Shown here: positions 40,981-53,236 of the stretch, piece after piece | Layout: each line of letters opens with the position of its first letter | Numbering within the stretch: the first letter of the stretch is position 1 | DNA from: Coenobita brevimanus | Lineage: Eukaryota > Arthropoda > Malacostraca > Decapoda > Coenobitidae | NCBI GenBank assembly: GCA_032717465.1 | Contig: CM064658.1 | Span: forward strand, 6,347,501 to 6,411,500 | DNA length: 64,000 nucleotides | Direction of reading: 5' to 3' | Notes under the pieces: model-generated | Told to the model about the DNA's origin: nothing | Databases searched by the model: none | Seen by the model: the letters and a program-made list of their open reading frames with translations, nothing else | Translations under genes and position numbers: made by a program

Positions 40981-41550
40981 AATACAGTATTAATACATAC
41001 ATACATATATCTAATAATAATAATAGGTGATTAAACAAATTATCACTTTACATATACCCAATACTATAAATTTAGCAAAAGGAGCCAATTAATATCACAA
41101 ATACAAATAGATTTTTAACAATTTTCTTTCATCTACTCACCAGATCTCACTGAATCTATTTATCATGGGCCACATGCTTTAATCCCAGAGCAGGTGGCCA
41201 CAATGAAACTTCCTCAGCTATTAGGCAACCCATCATCCATCCACTTCCTCTGTCACCCGTCCCTCCGTTAACGGGCCGCCCACTGTCTATCCACTTCCTG
41301 TGTTAACCTTCCCTCCATTACCAGGCTGCCCATCCTCCATCCACTTCCTCTATGTCGCCCATCTCTCTGCTATCAGGCTGCCCACCCTCCATCCTTCTGC
41401 ACTCCTCTCTCCTCACTGGCCATTGTCCTGAAATATGGGTAAAAATTATTAGGCCAATTATTCTTCTTTTTTGGGGGGAGGTGGGGGGGACATACCTCAT
41501 CTAATGATACCTAAAGTTTCTCATTATTGATTGTACAGTATCATTTATAT

Positions 41551-41908
41551 ATAAGGACTCCAATGTACTTGCATGTGTCAGCCTTGGTCACCTAATGTTG
41601 GCTCTCCACGCTCCTTGATCTCTGGCAGCCTCCCTATTCAGTCCCTTATCCCCAAGGTCACACTCTATTACCAAGTCCCAGGTCTTTTTCAGTCTGCCTC
41701 TCGCGACCCTAACCGCAATGTTCACACCTCTCGTCTTCTGCACCCAATTGTTGTCCTCCATCCTCTCCACATGCCCAAACCATCTCAACCTACCTCTCCT
41801 CATCACAACACCGATACACTCCAGTCCCATCCTATCAACTTCAACCACAATCCTAGCCCCTCCCCCCCCAGGCCTTCCTCTCAACTCTTCAATCGTAGAC
41901 TTATAAAC
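41551..41908 (-). mobile_element. RTE-2 3' end fragment
   Basis: Minus-strand RTE-2 end encoding MGLECIGVVMRRGRLRW, WFGHVERMEDNNWVQKT, GRVARGRLKKTW-like GRLKKTWDLVIECDLGDKGL and NREAARDQGAWR, the best-preserved RTE-2 C-terminus here. The upstream (right) end is at the PGGGGARI motif, so it is strongly 5'-truncated. 40,985-41,550 holds CCATCCACTTCCTCTG-type short repeats (41,230-41,400) and nothing else recognised. Confidence 0.85.
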
Positions 41909-42008
41909 GGTACCGTATATTTAACATCTTAGGAGGGGTGCAATATATTAAGGCTGTAACCCCTGAAGTTCAAATATGGTCCAATTATGAAAAGCAATGA
42001 AAGAAATG

Positions 42009-42445
42009 CACACAGTATTGAGTATTTCCTGGGCTATGGGATACCATTAGGCTTGTCACTCAGTGCAAGGTCACCCATGGAAGAAGTAGGCTGCAGCACT
42101 ACATAAAGTGAGTGGATGATGATTGTCCTCTTCTGCCATCGATGACCTTGCACTGAGTGACAAGCCTAATGGTGTCACATAACCCAGGAAATACTCAATA
42201 CTGTGTGGTAACAAATTATTTAACGAGGTGATATGTAGCCTACTATGCTGTCCTTGTTAACTGGGTGGAGACAAATGCTGTATCCACCCAGGAACCAAAC
42301 CATCACACTCTTCCCTGAACTTTGCCACAACAAGGTGCTGTCCACTGCATGGGAACATCAGTTCACTGCATAGGACAGTCCCGCAGGAGCAAATGCTCGC
42401 CAACAGTAGATGGATCTGCTTGTCCTGACAGACTAGGGTTGCTAT
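42009..42445 (+). repeat. R5 SINE-like repeat with inverted head (partial palindrome)
   Basis: Left arm 42,009-42,083 and right arm 42,133-42,207 are inverted copies (CACAGTATTGAGTATTTCCT, CACTCAGTGCAAGGTCA) around a ~50-nt centre holding the GCAGCACTACATAAAGTGAG head. The right arm then continues as a normal R5 copy: TAGCCTACTATGCTGTCC, CACCCAGGAACCAAACCATC, CACTGCATGGGAACATCAGT and end GGATCTGCTTGTCCTGACAG with an ACTACTACCACC tail. Confidence 0.85.
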
Positions 42446-42539
42446 ACTACTACCACCACTTAGGTCGTTCCTAAGTTGAATTAATCCATCATACAGTGGC
42501 TAGAATAAAATCAAAGTCGTCACTGAACTGTAAGGGTTT

Positions 42540-43740
42540 GACCTTGTACTGAAGGGGCTGGTGCAGGAGAGTGACACCTTCATGCGATGACAACAATATA
42601 ATTTGGCAGTGGATCTGTCTAGTTATACTGATCTCTCTCTACTCCCCCATCCCCATAAGCAGGATGATGGACTGCAGGAGAGGGGCAACTTCAGCCTGCA
42701 AGCCACTGGGTTTTCCAGATATATAAACCTGGGACTACAACTACTAATACTTGGTACAAGAAGTCCCTCCATGGCTGAATACAATCATCAGGGGAAAGGA
42801 AGAATAAAAACTTAATCATCAACCTCTTAGGAGGTAAACAAGGCTGAGTGACAGCAGCAAGGATAAAATATACATACGAAGAAGGATCTGACACTGCTTT
42901 TACCAACCTCAGTGCAAGAGGCCTTTCCTGCACTGAAACTATTTGATAAAAACAACATATTTCAGACGGGATAGATACAGCCTCCACTAGCCCCTTTAGT
43001 ATGAGACGTTTGGTGCTGATGAGGGACATCTTCATGTGGTGACAATGATGCAACGGCCAGCTCCACTGCCTGGTTAGTCCCTCTACTCCCTCTTTAGTTA
43101 TCCAAACTGTGAATGGTGGACTCCACGAGGAGGACCACTTCAACCAGTAGTCCACCTGGTTTAAGTCCAGATAAGTAAAGAGCCACAACAATGATATATG
43201 CCCTTCCTAAGCTGCATAAAATTACCTGAGAATATGAAAAATACGTAAGATGCCATTATAGTGAAGGGGTTCAAAGCTCCAATAACTATTACAAGCACAA
43301 GAAATGTGAACTGTTATTATATGGTGGAATCAAGAATAAACAAATACATGTACTGACAGGACACAGTTACTGAATACTAATCCATTCGCTAAAAGATGGA
43401 TCTCATAAATTCAATAAAATTACCTGGCACTAGAAAAGAATACAATGTGGCATCATCCATGTGTTTGAATAAAACCATCTACTGAAGGGGTTAAATGAAG
43501 CTTTTCTGACCAGTGCCAGAGGTCTGTTCTACACTTAATAGTTACCTGGTGGTAGCAAAACTAAAATATACAAAGAAGTCCCTACTGAAGGGGATAATAA
43601 GAATACTATAGTACTTCTAAATCCCTAACTACAATAGGTTTGTCTTAAGCTGAATAAAATCATATGATGGTTGCAAGTACAATACAATTATTCCACTGTA
43701 AGGGTTAATGAATTAACTGAATACAGATTAAGTTAAAATC
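42540..43740. repeat. Degenerate tandem field with CTGAAGGGGTTAA motif
   Basis: Loose ~110-bp units marked by ACTGAAGGGG (about 42,549, 43,260, 43,480 and 43,582) and AATAAAATTACCTG. It includes a ~165-bp direct duplication (42,555-42,725 and 43,010-43,175: CACCTTCATGCGATGACAAC against CATCTTCATGTGGTGACAAT). The same motif recurs near 55,765 and 56,105. No coding evidence. Confidence 0.5.
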
Positions 43741-43766
43741 TTCCTGGTTGGGTATGATGTATACTC

Positions 43767-44129
43767 CACCCCTTCTGCCTGGGGATGCAGTGTTAAAGAT
43801 TTGCTGCTGCTGGACACTTATTCAATTTAGGAAAGATGTTTTGCTGGAAAAAAAAAAAAAAAAAAAAAAAAGGGGGAGGGGGGGTTAAGCTGTTAATCCC
43901 AGTTGGTGTGAAAAGTCTTGCCTTGGCAGAGTACACCATGGTTGGCTAATGTGTGTATTACCTGGCTAGGTACTCTGTTCACTCTAAGGATGTCTTGCTG
44001 CAGCCAGAGTTTACTTCAGCTCTGGAGTTCATAAGGCTAGATTAACACCTAAAGCAAAACATCTTTCCTAAATTGAATAAGTATTCAGCAGCAGCAAGCC
44101 TATAACATGACATCCCCAGGCGGATGGGG
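43767..44129. mobile_element. Foldback element with ~77-bp inverted ends
   Basis: Left arm 43,767-43,845 (CTGCCTGGGGATGCAGTG, TTGCTGCTGCTGGACACTTA, AATTTAGGAAAGATGTTTTG) mirrors right arm 44,053-44,129. Between them are a poly(A)-poly(G) run (43,848-43,885) and ~170 bp of unrecognised sequence. A (TA)n run follows directly. No coding content; probably a MITE. Confidence 0.75.

Positions 44130-44132
<3 letters not shown>

Positions 44133-44187
<55 letters not shown>
44133..44187. repeat. (TA)n microsatellite
   Basis: About 27 TA units directly after the foldback element. 44,190-44,680 beyond has no recognised feature. Confidence 0.95.
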
Positions 44188-44188
<1 letters not shown>

Positions 44189-44689
44189 CGCCTCTCCGGA
44201 GCTGAGTCTAGATATCAAGAATGTGTCATTGTGTGGAAGAGGTAAGGGGGTGAAAAAGATGTCATGTATTTTCGCACCAAATAAAATATACTGACTATTC
44301 CTTCAATTGTTTAACTATTCCTTGACCAACAGTACCAAGTACTAAGAACTATACTAGCTTAATGGTAATGCGTAAATGAATGAGACAGCAAAAGATAAAG
44401 AAACCACTATGAAGACTGACAGTTCAATGATCGACTATTGAGAATGTAAGAAGGGCTGGGGAATGATAAGCCAGTATGGACGGTTAGAAGGCTGAACTAC
44501 AAATATCATAACCTTTTGGTTTGCTTTTCCTGTTTGTGAATCCTGCCGAATCTATTCATAATACATATGAATAAACGATTTTTTTTTTTTAACGAAGGTT
44601 ATGGGAATGGACGGTAACTCAAGAGAACGCTTCGATGAAGGAGCGTTTTTCACTGAGTATCGAATATTTTCATCTCGCATCGTTTCTCT

Positions 44690-45110
44690 AATATCTGAAG
44701 GCGCCACAGTTTACGCATATGGTAAATATATAGAAAGGACGTCCTCAGGCTAAAGAACGTCCTAGTAAAATAAATTTGCAATAAATAGCGTCCTTGAGCT
44801 TCAGGACACGAAATGAAGCCACTGAAGTAGTCATTTCTGAAGTCCACAAACAGTTTACTCATGTGGTAATCATACAGAAAGATCGTTCTGAGGCTGAAGA
44901 AGGTTAGAATCATATAAATAATATGATAGAAGAACTCCTTCGGGCTTTAAAGATAATTAAAAAGCAGCGCCTGATGTACGATAATTACAAAAGCCACTGG
45001 GCTGAAGACAGTAAGATACAAATTAATAATACAAATAATGACGTCCTGGGGCTGTAGGAAATCAGCAAATGGATAAATAATACAATAAATAGCATCCTGG
45101 TGAAGAAGGG
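44690..45110. repeat. Degenerate tandem repeat with GACGTCCT motif
   Basis: Units share CAGTTTACNCATRTGGTAA, ATAGAAAGGACGTCCT, CAGGCTAAAGAA and AAATAATAC. A clear ~165-bp step links 44,707-44,760 with 44,847-44,905. The 87-codon minus-strand frame over it repeats the same peptide pattern and is not a gene. Confidence 0.6.
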
Positions 45111-45711
45111 ACAATAATACCTGTCAAAATTATGAGGTAAGAGGCAACTGAGTGGGCAGCAAAATCGGGGACGATAAGATGGAGGATGGACGATGAGTCA
45201 GTTGCCGCCTGACCACTGGAAGGAAGGGCGCGGCGCGTTCTGCTTCCAGTCACCATTTTTTTTTTTTTCTTTTCTTTTCCTTCTCGCAGTTCTCCCCCCT
45301 CCCACATTGTCCATTTTGCATATCTGCCTATTCATCTTCCTCATGTCTCCTTCCATTCTCCCCCCCCCCCAACACTTTACTTACTATCCCCTATCCTAGC
45401 ATATTCTTATTATGCCCTAACATTTCTCCTACTGTGCCCTAACGTTTCCCTTACTATCCCCTAACACTCCTCTTCCCTTTTGTCACCCACTCCCATCGCC
45501 CACGCTTTTACTATCACGCACAGTTACCATCCTGCCACCCATCTATCTCGTTCCCACGCCTTCCCATCACTTACTATCCCTACCTTTCCTATTACTGAGT
45601 TACTGCTCACACCGCTTACCTCCCCCCCCCCCAACTATAACCACCCTTTCACAGGTCCTTTTGCAGCATTATTTATCCTTGTGACTCCCTATCTGACCTA
45701 TCACCTAACCT

Positions 45712-45847
45712 TCCTGCATCACATCACACACACACACGAAACTAACCCTAATCTCACGATCTAAGAACAACCCAGCCTGTATCACATCACACACACACGA
45801 AACTAACCCTAATCTCACGATCTAAGAACAACCCAGCCTGTATCACA

Positions 45848-45885
<38 letters not shown>

Positions 45886-45935
45886 CAGTAACATACCCTA
45901 ACCTCACGATCTAACAACAACCCAGCCTAACACCT
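45712..45935. repeat. ~62-bp tandem repeat with (CA)n cores
   Basis: Three units: CATCACATCACACACACACA, CGAAACTAACCCTAATCTCA, CGATCTAAGAACAACCCAGC(CTG). The third has an expanded (CA)n (45,849-45,881). It lies in a long G-poor strand (45,250-46,740). Confidence 0.9.
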
Positions 45936-46189
45936 CTGCCTTATCTTATTTAGTCACTAATCTAACGACCTAACTTTGACGAGGCCTTAACTAACCTAAC
46001 CTGACCTCAGTCCAACTATCCTAAGCCTTACCCTCACCAAACCTACCCTCACCCAGTCCAACATACAATAATCTAACATTACTTAATCAGACCTGTCCTA
46101 ATCACTCCCTCCCCTAATTTAGATCCAACCTGACCAAACTTAATATACCCTTAACTAAAAACACCTCAGCAAATCCACCCTAATATCGT

Positions 46190-46520
46190 CTACCTTACCC
46201 TAACAACCTGGCAATCTTATACCTAATCTAACCACGTGAATCATTCTAACATCGGCCTAACCAGATGAATCATTCTAACAAACTTCATCTGATTCATTCT
46301 AACCTCAACCTAACCAGCTGAATAACATCAGCCTAACTTTACGTGAATCATTCTAACATCAAACCTCACCTAATTCATTCTAACATCAACATAACCAGCT
46401 GAATCACTAACATCAACCTAACTTCAAGTGAATCTTTCTAACATCAAACTTCACCTGATTCATTCTAACATCAACATAACTTCGCCTGAATAATTCAAAC
46501 AAGTCTAACACCACCTCACC
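46190..46520. repeat. Degenerate ~30-bp tandem repeat (TGAATCATTCTAACATCAAC)
   Basis: About ten loose units of TGAATCATTCTAACATCAAC plus CTAACCAGC or CTAACTTCACG. It sits in the same G-poor field. 46,520-47,000 is similar but without a clear unit; a (CA)n run lies at 46,699-46,719. Confidence 0.7.
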
Positions 46521-47062
46521 TCAATCGATCTAACTTCAACCGAACCATTTTCCCGTCAAATTAACTTCCTCTAAATCATTCAAACCTGCCACACAACTAG
46601 AACCCACTAACCAGAACCAATACACGTTCACCTACTCAATATAACGAAACAGTGACTTCCACCTAACCCAATAACCCACAAATCACCTCTCCTCTAATAC
46701 ACACACACACACACACACTCCTAATCCCAGAGCTAATCCAGGCCGGTCACTAAGTATATTATTTTCCAACTGACAGACGATCCGTAACTCCTTTCCACCT
46801 TACCTGAGAGCCAAGGGTAGTGAGACTGCTGGATTAATCTGACAAGTAACCAAGGAGGCTAGTTCTTACCCTCACAACAATGGCTCCTGTAATTTAACTC
46901 GACCAAGACTTATCATTCAGGTAGATGAAGTGGCCCAGTTCCGTTAGATGATGACTAACCGATTAATATATATTCCGACAAACATTATATACTGACGTCC
47001 GACTCCATGTCCACCCATACATTACATATATTTATACTTGCCTGCAATAAAGACAAACTTGC

Positions 47063-47286
47063 CACCAAAACACTGGAAATTGGCCATAAACTATTGGGGA
47101 ATTTCTTATGGGGTTACGCCTTTCATTTCTGCCCTAGAGCTTCCATTATTGCCTTATTTGCACCACTACAGGCTACCCTGCCTCATTTACCATACATGAA
47201 TACTGTACCTTATTGTAGCAAGTGTCAGAACATGGCACAACACTGGAAAATGACCCTAATTTACTGGGAAACTTCCTCTGGGGTCT
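47063..47286. repeat. Diverged direct duplication, ~45 bp
   Basis: ACACTGGAAATTGGCCATAA / CTATTGGGGAATTTC at about 47,070 recurs as ACACTGGAAAATGACCCTAA / TTTACTGGGAAACTTC at about 47,240. The 93-codon frame spanning both has no recognised domain and is judged chance. 47,290-47,890 is unrecognised. Confidence 0.5.
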
Positions 47287-47894
47287 AGGTTGGCTGACGG
47301 AAACGATTTTTTTTTTTTTTTTAATGAGTACAAAGAATTACTGGTTACGAAAATCATCGATATCAAATACGTTACTTTGAAAGGCAAAGGTTTTAATACA
47401 ATAGCAGGATTGTGAAGTACCGTATATATATAAACGGGACTGAAACAAGTACAATAGGTAATTAACATACCGGTAGTTACGTCTAAAACTGCCATATCTG
47501 ACACTAACTCAAAGTGTCTATCACAACCTCTTAAAATTGTTGACAGAACCAATAAAAAGATCAATGTAAATAAGACGATGAGGTGAATAAGAGAGGGGGG
47601 TTGAACTATCTCAGCAATAATGATATGCATGGTCACGTAACAACATATAAATGGCTCAGTTAATTCAATCTTAGTTCATCATTATTCTCAAGACTCAGAA
47701 TGAACTTTAATTAGCGATATTAAGCAACTCAAACGACACATTTAGAAATGTGACGCAAACTCTCACACGGAATAAACAATAATTCTGTTACCAACCATCC
47801 TACTGAACCAGGATGACCTAGAATAAACACAGAATATATTGAGTGGTAAATGAATAACATAAAAAGCCACAATACCTTAAAACAGGGGTAAAAA

Positions 47895-47995
47895 AGGCCG
47901 GGCCGAGAGCATCCCCGTCGTGCGGTAATGGCGGCGCATGGCCGACCCGATGACGTTATGGCGCCAGCCGGGGACTTCCATTTGCACCCTGGAAC
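47895..47995. promoter_or_regulatory. CpG-rich patch
   Basis: About 100 bp with dense CpG (GGCCGGGCCGAGAGC, CGTCGTGCGGTAATGGCGGC, CGACCCGATGACGTTATGGC), isolated in A/T-rich DNA. Short frames open on both strands (plus MAAHGRPDDV..., 28 codons; minus MEVPGWRH...). A donor-like AAG|GTATTG follows on the minus strand at about 47,875. It could be a promoter or exon of a host gene, or a fragment of an unknown repeat; not resolvable here. Confidence 0.3.
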
Positions 47996-48483
47996 CCAGA
48001 CAGGAAGGGCATGAACACTCTTTCTGCTTTCCATCATTTCTTCAAAAATTTCTCAACTTTTTTTCCAAGGTCAATACTGCAAGGCCTGATAGTTAATAAT
48101 TTTCCAAATCTAAATTTTGTGCATGGAAGCTTAACGTCTGGTAATTTCAACTATACCTTAGTTTTTTAATTAACTCATATTTTACCAATAATAATAAAAT
48201 GTCTGACGGAGATAAAGCCGGCTGATACGCCATATTGGTTTTCACTGCTGAACAATGAAATTTAGTAAATTTATTTTCTCTGAGCCCTTAACCACTTAAC
48301 CATCACATTACTACTTTTCAGGAATTAGGTACAAACCCGTTTTATTTCTATTGATTTTGATAGTAATGAACATGTAGGTGTATAACCATAATCATAATTT
48401 CCAGTAAGATTCCGAAGTTTTCGTGTGGCCGGATTTTGGTTGGTAATTTTTTGGCGGGAATATCAAACTTCTAAAGGACAGGA

Positions 48484-48487
<4 letters not shown>

Positions 48488-48558
<71 letters not shown>
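48488..48558. repeat. (TA)n microsatellite
   Basis: About 35 TA units. Around it, 48,000-50,240 is A/T-rich with a 27-base poly(A) at 48,954-48,980 and several loose copies of TAGCTGATGCCAGACGATT (49,333-49,700); no gene recognised. Confidence 0.95.
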
Positions 48559-48562
<4 letters not shown>

Positions 48563-48948
48563 GACGAGTTCATTAACTCAGAGATTAGCTTTAAATAATC
48601 CTTTTAATACGAAGCCTTTTCTAAGTTAATAAAATCGTCTGGAATTTGCAAGAATAAACCATGGCATTTACTGCGCAGCTTGGCCTATTGAATTGTAACA
48701 TTTTATATAATTCAGTCACTGCAACTTTTTTCCCTGTATATGTGCTAGAATAACAAATCCTAAGGCCCTGCCCTTTTCAAAGCACCACTCCACTTGCAAC
48801 TGTTAACCTCTTTACTGATTTGCATTTAAGATGGACATAGGGCAATTGTACGCCCAAATAAAAGTGTTATTCCTGCTAACTTCATAGTATTTTAACCTTT
48901 TAATACACTTTGATTTTTATTTTGCTACCATCTGATTCAGTGGCGAAT

Positions 48949-48983
<35 letters not shown>

Positions 48984-50239
48984 CAAGTATTCATTTGTCC
49001 TGCTGCTGCCTGACGATTTTGTACACGGAGGCACATCAAGTTGACGTGGATGATACAATTAAAACTGATGCTGGAATTTACTGACGTGGTCCCATACATT
49101 AACTTGGCATAATACTAATCTCCCTCTTGAATACTGTGCGCTAGCAGTAGGTTAAATGTAGAATAGCATACTAGTCATTTAAGTGCTACTGGAAGGGCGA
49201 TGAGATGCAACACTCTTATTGTTACTATGCTAGACTTAATATAGTGTATGCTGCAAAAAGATGAAAAAATTTCCCAGTTAAAATGAACTATAATCTACTA
49301 ATGGCAAAACAATAGTACTGGTACTTTGTTCTAGCTAATGGCAGACGATTGTCATAGCAGCTCAAATAAATGCTGTCCCTTAACCCTTGTATGACTGGGA
49401 CAATTAGTGCTTTATACCATTTTTTTTTTTTTAATGAGGGAACTAGACCTTAACTTGAATACTTAGTCATGGCTGTATGAAATTTAATAGGTCTCAGCTG
49501 AGGTAGGAATGAGTCTCCTTAGTTACTAGTCAACTTTATCATCGTATCTACAGTACATTTGGCTAATAAGAGCTGAAAGATGAAATGGATTAGCTGATGC
49601 CAGGCTATTTTACTCAGCAGTCATAGCAGCCTGAGAGATGTTGACCTTCTCATGGACTGTGCAATTCCAGTAGGCCTACACTATTTTATTCTAGCTGATG
49701 CCGAACAATTTACCCATATCAGAGCCTGTGTTACCGGGAATCATATATAAAATGATCAATGCTGAACCATGAGAATAAGACTAGAATATGGTGCTAGTCA
49801 TGAAGTTCTATAAAGGTAAATCTATAGTACTGTCTTATTTCAACACTTGACACAAACTATGCTGTAAAAGGACAAAAAAAATAAATAAATATAAATAATA
49901 TAAAAACTCCACCTGGTTACTGAATGAACTAAAGATGGGTATTTTCATTTTGCTGCTAATTTCCCATACTTCAGCTGCAAACAGAACACGGCATTCTTTC
50001 CACAGCACTTTCATGAACAGCACCTTATTCTAGTATTTCGTCTCGGCACAGCACTCAAGATGGAGATGACGATTTCATGCAAAATTAGTGAACATAAGTT
50101 AATTTTTCTTGGACATTATAGATTTCTACGTTTTTCTTTTCCTACTTTATTTCCTTTTTACCTTGTTACAATTTTCTGAAGACTAGGGGCCCATGCCTAA
50201 GTTAATTTATTCAGACAGATATTTCGAGCAAGAATGACC

Positions 50240-50757
50240 ACTTGCTCTCCCCTAGGTGGCATGACATATTCCCTGGCTTTCTTCTAGTGTCTTCAGCGCT
50301 GATAGTCTGGTTTTGTCCTTGTCTTTCGCTCTGTTCCTATTATGGCTCGGCTCCTTTTTTTGCTGTCTCAAGTTTCACTGTGTCCTCAAGCACATTTGCC
50401 CCCCCCCCCCCGTTTCGTTGTTCAGTCCCTTGATTTCACTGTCCCCACTTCCTTCATCCTCTGCATTTTCCCCAGTTTTTATGTACTGTTTCTGTCCCCA
50501 GTTTCTTTGTCACCAGTTTCATTATGTACTGTTTCTTTGTCCACAATTTTGCTACTAGTTCCTAATTTTGCTGAGGTACTTTAACTAGATCCCTAATTTG
50601 GTTGTCAATGTCTTTAGTTTCATTGTCCCTATCAATGACCCAGTTTCATTATCAATACCCTGTTTCATTATCAATATGTTTCATCAATGCCTGTTGTTTC
50701 ATTACTATTCCCCCTATTGTCATTTTGTCCTTGCTTTGGTTATCATTTGCTACTTTT
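50240..50757. repeat. Pyrimidine-rich degenerate repeat (GTTTCATTGTCC)
   Basis: Loose 20-35 bp units: CAGTTTCTTTGTCACCAG, GTTTCATTATGTACTG, TTTAGTTTCATTGTCCC, CAGTTTCATTATCAAT. It contains a C run at 50,400-50,411. This was the target into which RTE-1 copy D inserted. Confidence 0.6.
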
Positions 50758-50765
50758 ATGATACT

Positions 50766-53212
50766 GGTAAGGGGTTGGCAATAGCCAACACCTACTTTCG
50801 TCATAAGATGATCCACCGGTATACATGGAGAGTAATGAGGAGGATGGATGGTGAACTTGTTGAACGAAAGGCAATGATAGACTACGTGTGTGTGGATGAG
50901 CGAATGAGAAGACAAGTGTTGGATGCAAGGGTGTGGAGAGGGTGGGGGAATGGAGTCTCAGACCATCACTTAGTGATGGCCAAGGTAGAGATGCAAAGAA
51001 AGTGGTTGAGGAGACGAAGGGGAAGACAGGAGGAAGCAGCTCCTGTGAGAAGAGTGGAGAAATTGCATGATAGTGAGAAAATGACAGAGTATAAGAGCAC
51101 AGTGGAAGAAAAATTGGGAAGGTATGAGCTAGAGCAGATGGAAGGGGTGGAAGATGTATGTAAGATATTCACGGAAGAGATAAGCGCAGCGTGTGAGGCG
51201 GTTTGTGGAGTGAGGAGGAGATGCAAGGGTGTGCAAGGGACAGCATGGTGGAATGATGAGGTGAAACGAGCTGTGGAACAAAAGAAGAAGGCATATGGTG
51301 AATGGTTGGCGAGCAGAGGTAGGGGAGAAGATGAGAGAGAGAAGAGAGAGGTATATGTGAGCAGGAGAAGGGAGGTTAAGAGACTGGTGAAGGAGAGTAA
51401 GAAGAAAGTGGATGAAGAGTTTGGGAGGAATCTGAGTGTGAAATGGAGGGAGAGTAAGAAATTGTTTTGGAAAGAGGTAAAGAAAGTAAAGCAGTGTGAA
51501 AGGGGAAATAGTAGGGGAGTGAAAGATAGGAATAATAGATTGTTGGTGGAGAAGAGAGAGAAATTGAGGAGATGGAAGGAGCACTTTGAGGATTTGTTGA
51601 ATGTAGAGAGTGAGAGCAGTGTGAGTATAAGTGGTTGGGGAATGGCTGGGAGAAGAAGAGATGAGAGGAGGGAGGAAGAGATCAGTAGGTCGGAAGTAAT
51701 GGAAGCGATGAAGAAGATTAAGCTGGGAAAGGCCCCAGGAATTGATGGAGTGTGTGGTGAAATGCTTAGGTATGGGGGTGAGATTGTTGTGGAGTGGATA
51801 TGGAAGTTGTGTAGATTGGCTTGGGAAGAGGGAAGGGTTCCAGAGGACTGGAAATCAGTTATAATTGTTCCTCTGTACAAAGGAAAAGGGGAGAGAGAAG
51901 TATGTGGTAACCATAGGGGTATTTGCCTTCTTAGTGTGACTGGTAAAATATATGGTAGAATACTCATTGATAGGGTTAGGCATATGACAGAGGAGCTAGT
52001 TGGAGAAGAACAAGGGGGATTTAGGAAGGGAAAAGCGTGTGTAGATCAGATATTTTTTCTAAGATGTTTAGTGGAGAAGTATCTAGAGAAGGGAAAGAAA
52101 GTGTATGCTGCCTTCATGGACTTGGAGAAAGCTTATGACAGAATAGATAGGCAAGGTATGTGGAAGGCATTAAGAATATATGGAGGGGAAATTGTTGAGT
52201 GCTGTGAAGAGTATGTACGAGGGAGCTAGGGCTACGGTGCGAGTGGATGGTGAGCTGAGTGAGTTCTTTGATCTCAATGTGGGACTGAAACAGGGGTGTG
52301 TGATGTCTCCATGGCTGTTTAATATATATATGGATGGGGTTGTAAAGGAGGTGCAAGGTAGGGCAGTGGATGTGGGGGTGGCCCTAATGAATGAGGGTGA
52401 GATTTGGAAGCTTCCGGTGTTGCTGTTTGCTGATGATACAGTATTGTTGAGTGAAGATGAATGGGAGTTGCAAGGTTTGGTGAATGAATTTGGGACAGCG
52501 TGTAGGAGGAGGAAGCTGAAAGTTAATGTAAACAAAAGTAAAGTTATGGTGTTTGAGAGGAATGAAGTCACAGAGTGTGCAGTGAGGTTGGATGGTGAGG
52601 ATAGGGAGAATGTGAGTGCATTCAAGTACTTGGGTAGTGTGATGAGTAGGGATGGAACTTTGGGGGATGAAGTACGTGAAAGGGTACAGCAGGGAAGAAA
52701 GGTTGTTCGTACACTGAAAGCAGTGATGAGAAACAGGGAGGTGAGTATGGAAGTTAAGAAGTCACTGCATGATGGTATTGTGATCCCTACCTTGATGTAT
52801 GGAAGCGAGGCGTGGACCTTGCAAGAGGGGAACAAGTCAAGAGTGAGAGCAGTGGAAATGAGTTACTTGAGAGGAGCATGTGGAGTGACGTGGAGGGACA
52901 GGTTGACGAATGAAGAAGTGAAAGAACGTTGTGGGGTAGATGTGGATGTGGTTGAAAAGATTAGGAGAAATACACTGAGGTGGTTTGGACATGTGGGGAG
53001 AATGGAGAATGAAAGACTGATTAAGTGGGTGTATGTAGGTGAGGTGGAGGGAGGAAGAGGGAGGGGTAGACCGAGGATGAGGTGGAGGGATTGAGTTGAG
53101 AGGTATATGAGGGAGGGGGGGGTGAGTTGGGGGGAGGGGAGTCAAATGGTGGGTGACAGAGTGACTTGGAGGCGTTTTGTCTGCGGACACCCTTTGCGGG
53201 ATTAGGGCGTCG
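50766..53212 (+). pseudogene. RTE-1 endonuclease C-terminus and reverse transcriptase (copy D)
   Basis: Open from the truncation point through the end of the endonuclease (MIDYVCVDERM, VSDHHLV), the linker and much of the RT (GKAPGIDGV, NHRGICLLSVTGK, EEQGGFRKGKACVDQI, AFMDLEKAYDR) to about 52,183. Here a 5-base deletion relative to copy C, within a GGAG repeat, shifts the frame. It continues from 52,180 through LKQGCVMSPWLFNIYMDG, FADDTVLLSED and ACGVTWRDRL to a TGA at 53,092-53,094, where copy C has GGA. In the linker and RT it lacks the three indels of copy C, so the two copies complement each other as evidence for a single ~1,000-residue ancestral frame. Confidence 0.93.
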
Positions 53213-53236
53213 GGCTATAGATAGATAGATAGATAG
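50766..53236 (+). mobile_element. RTE-1 retrotransposon, copy D (5'-truncated)
   Basis: Begins within the endonuclease domain (equivalent to 18,347 in copy C) and runs to the GATA tail. Bounded by the 8-bp direct repeat ATGATACT at 50,758-50,765 and 53,237-53,244. Very close to copy C in sequence, so both are recent. Typical 5' truncation from incomplete reverse transcription. Confidence 0.95.

Noticed and set aside
47256..47636. 126-codon minus-strand frame with hydrophobic stretches
   Set aside because: A/T-rich sequence with poly(T) antisense; no domain, no splice context, and part of it is a local duplication.
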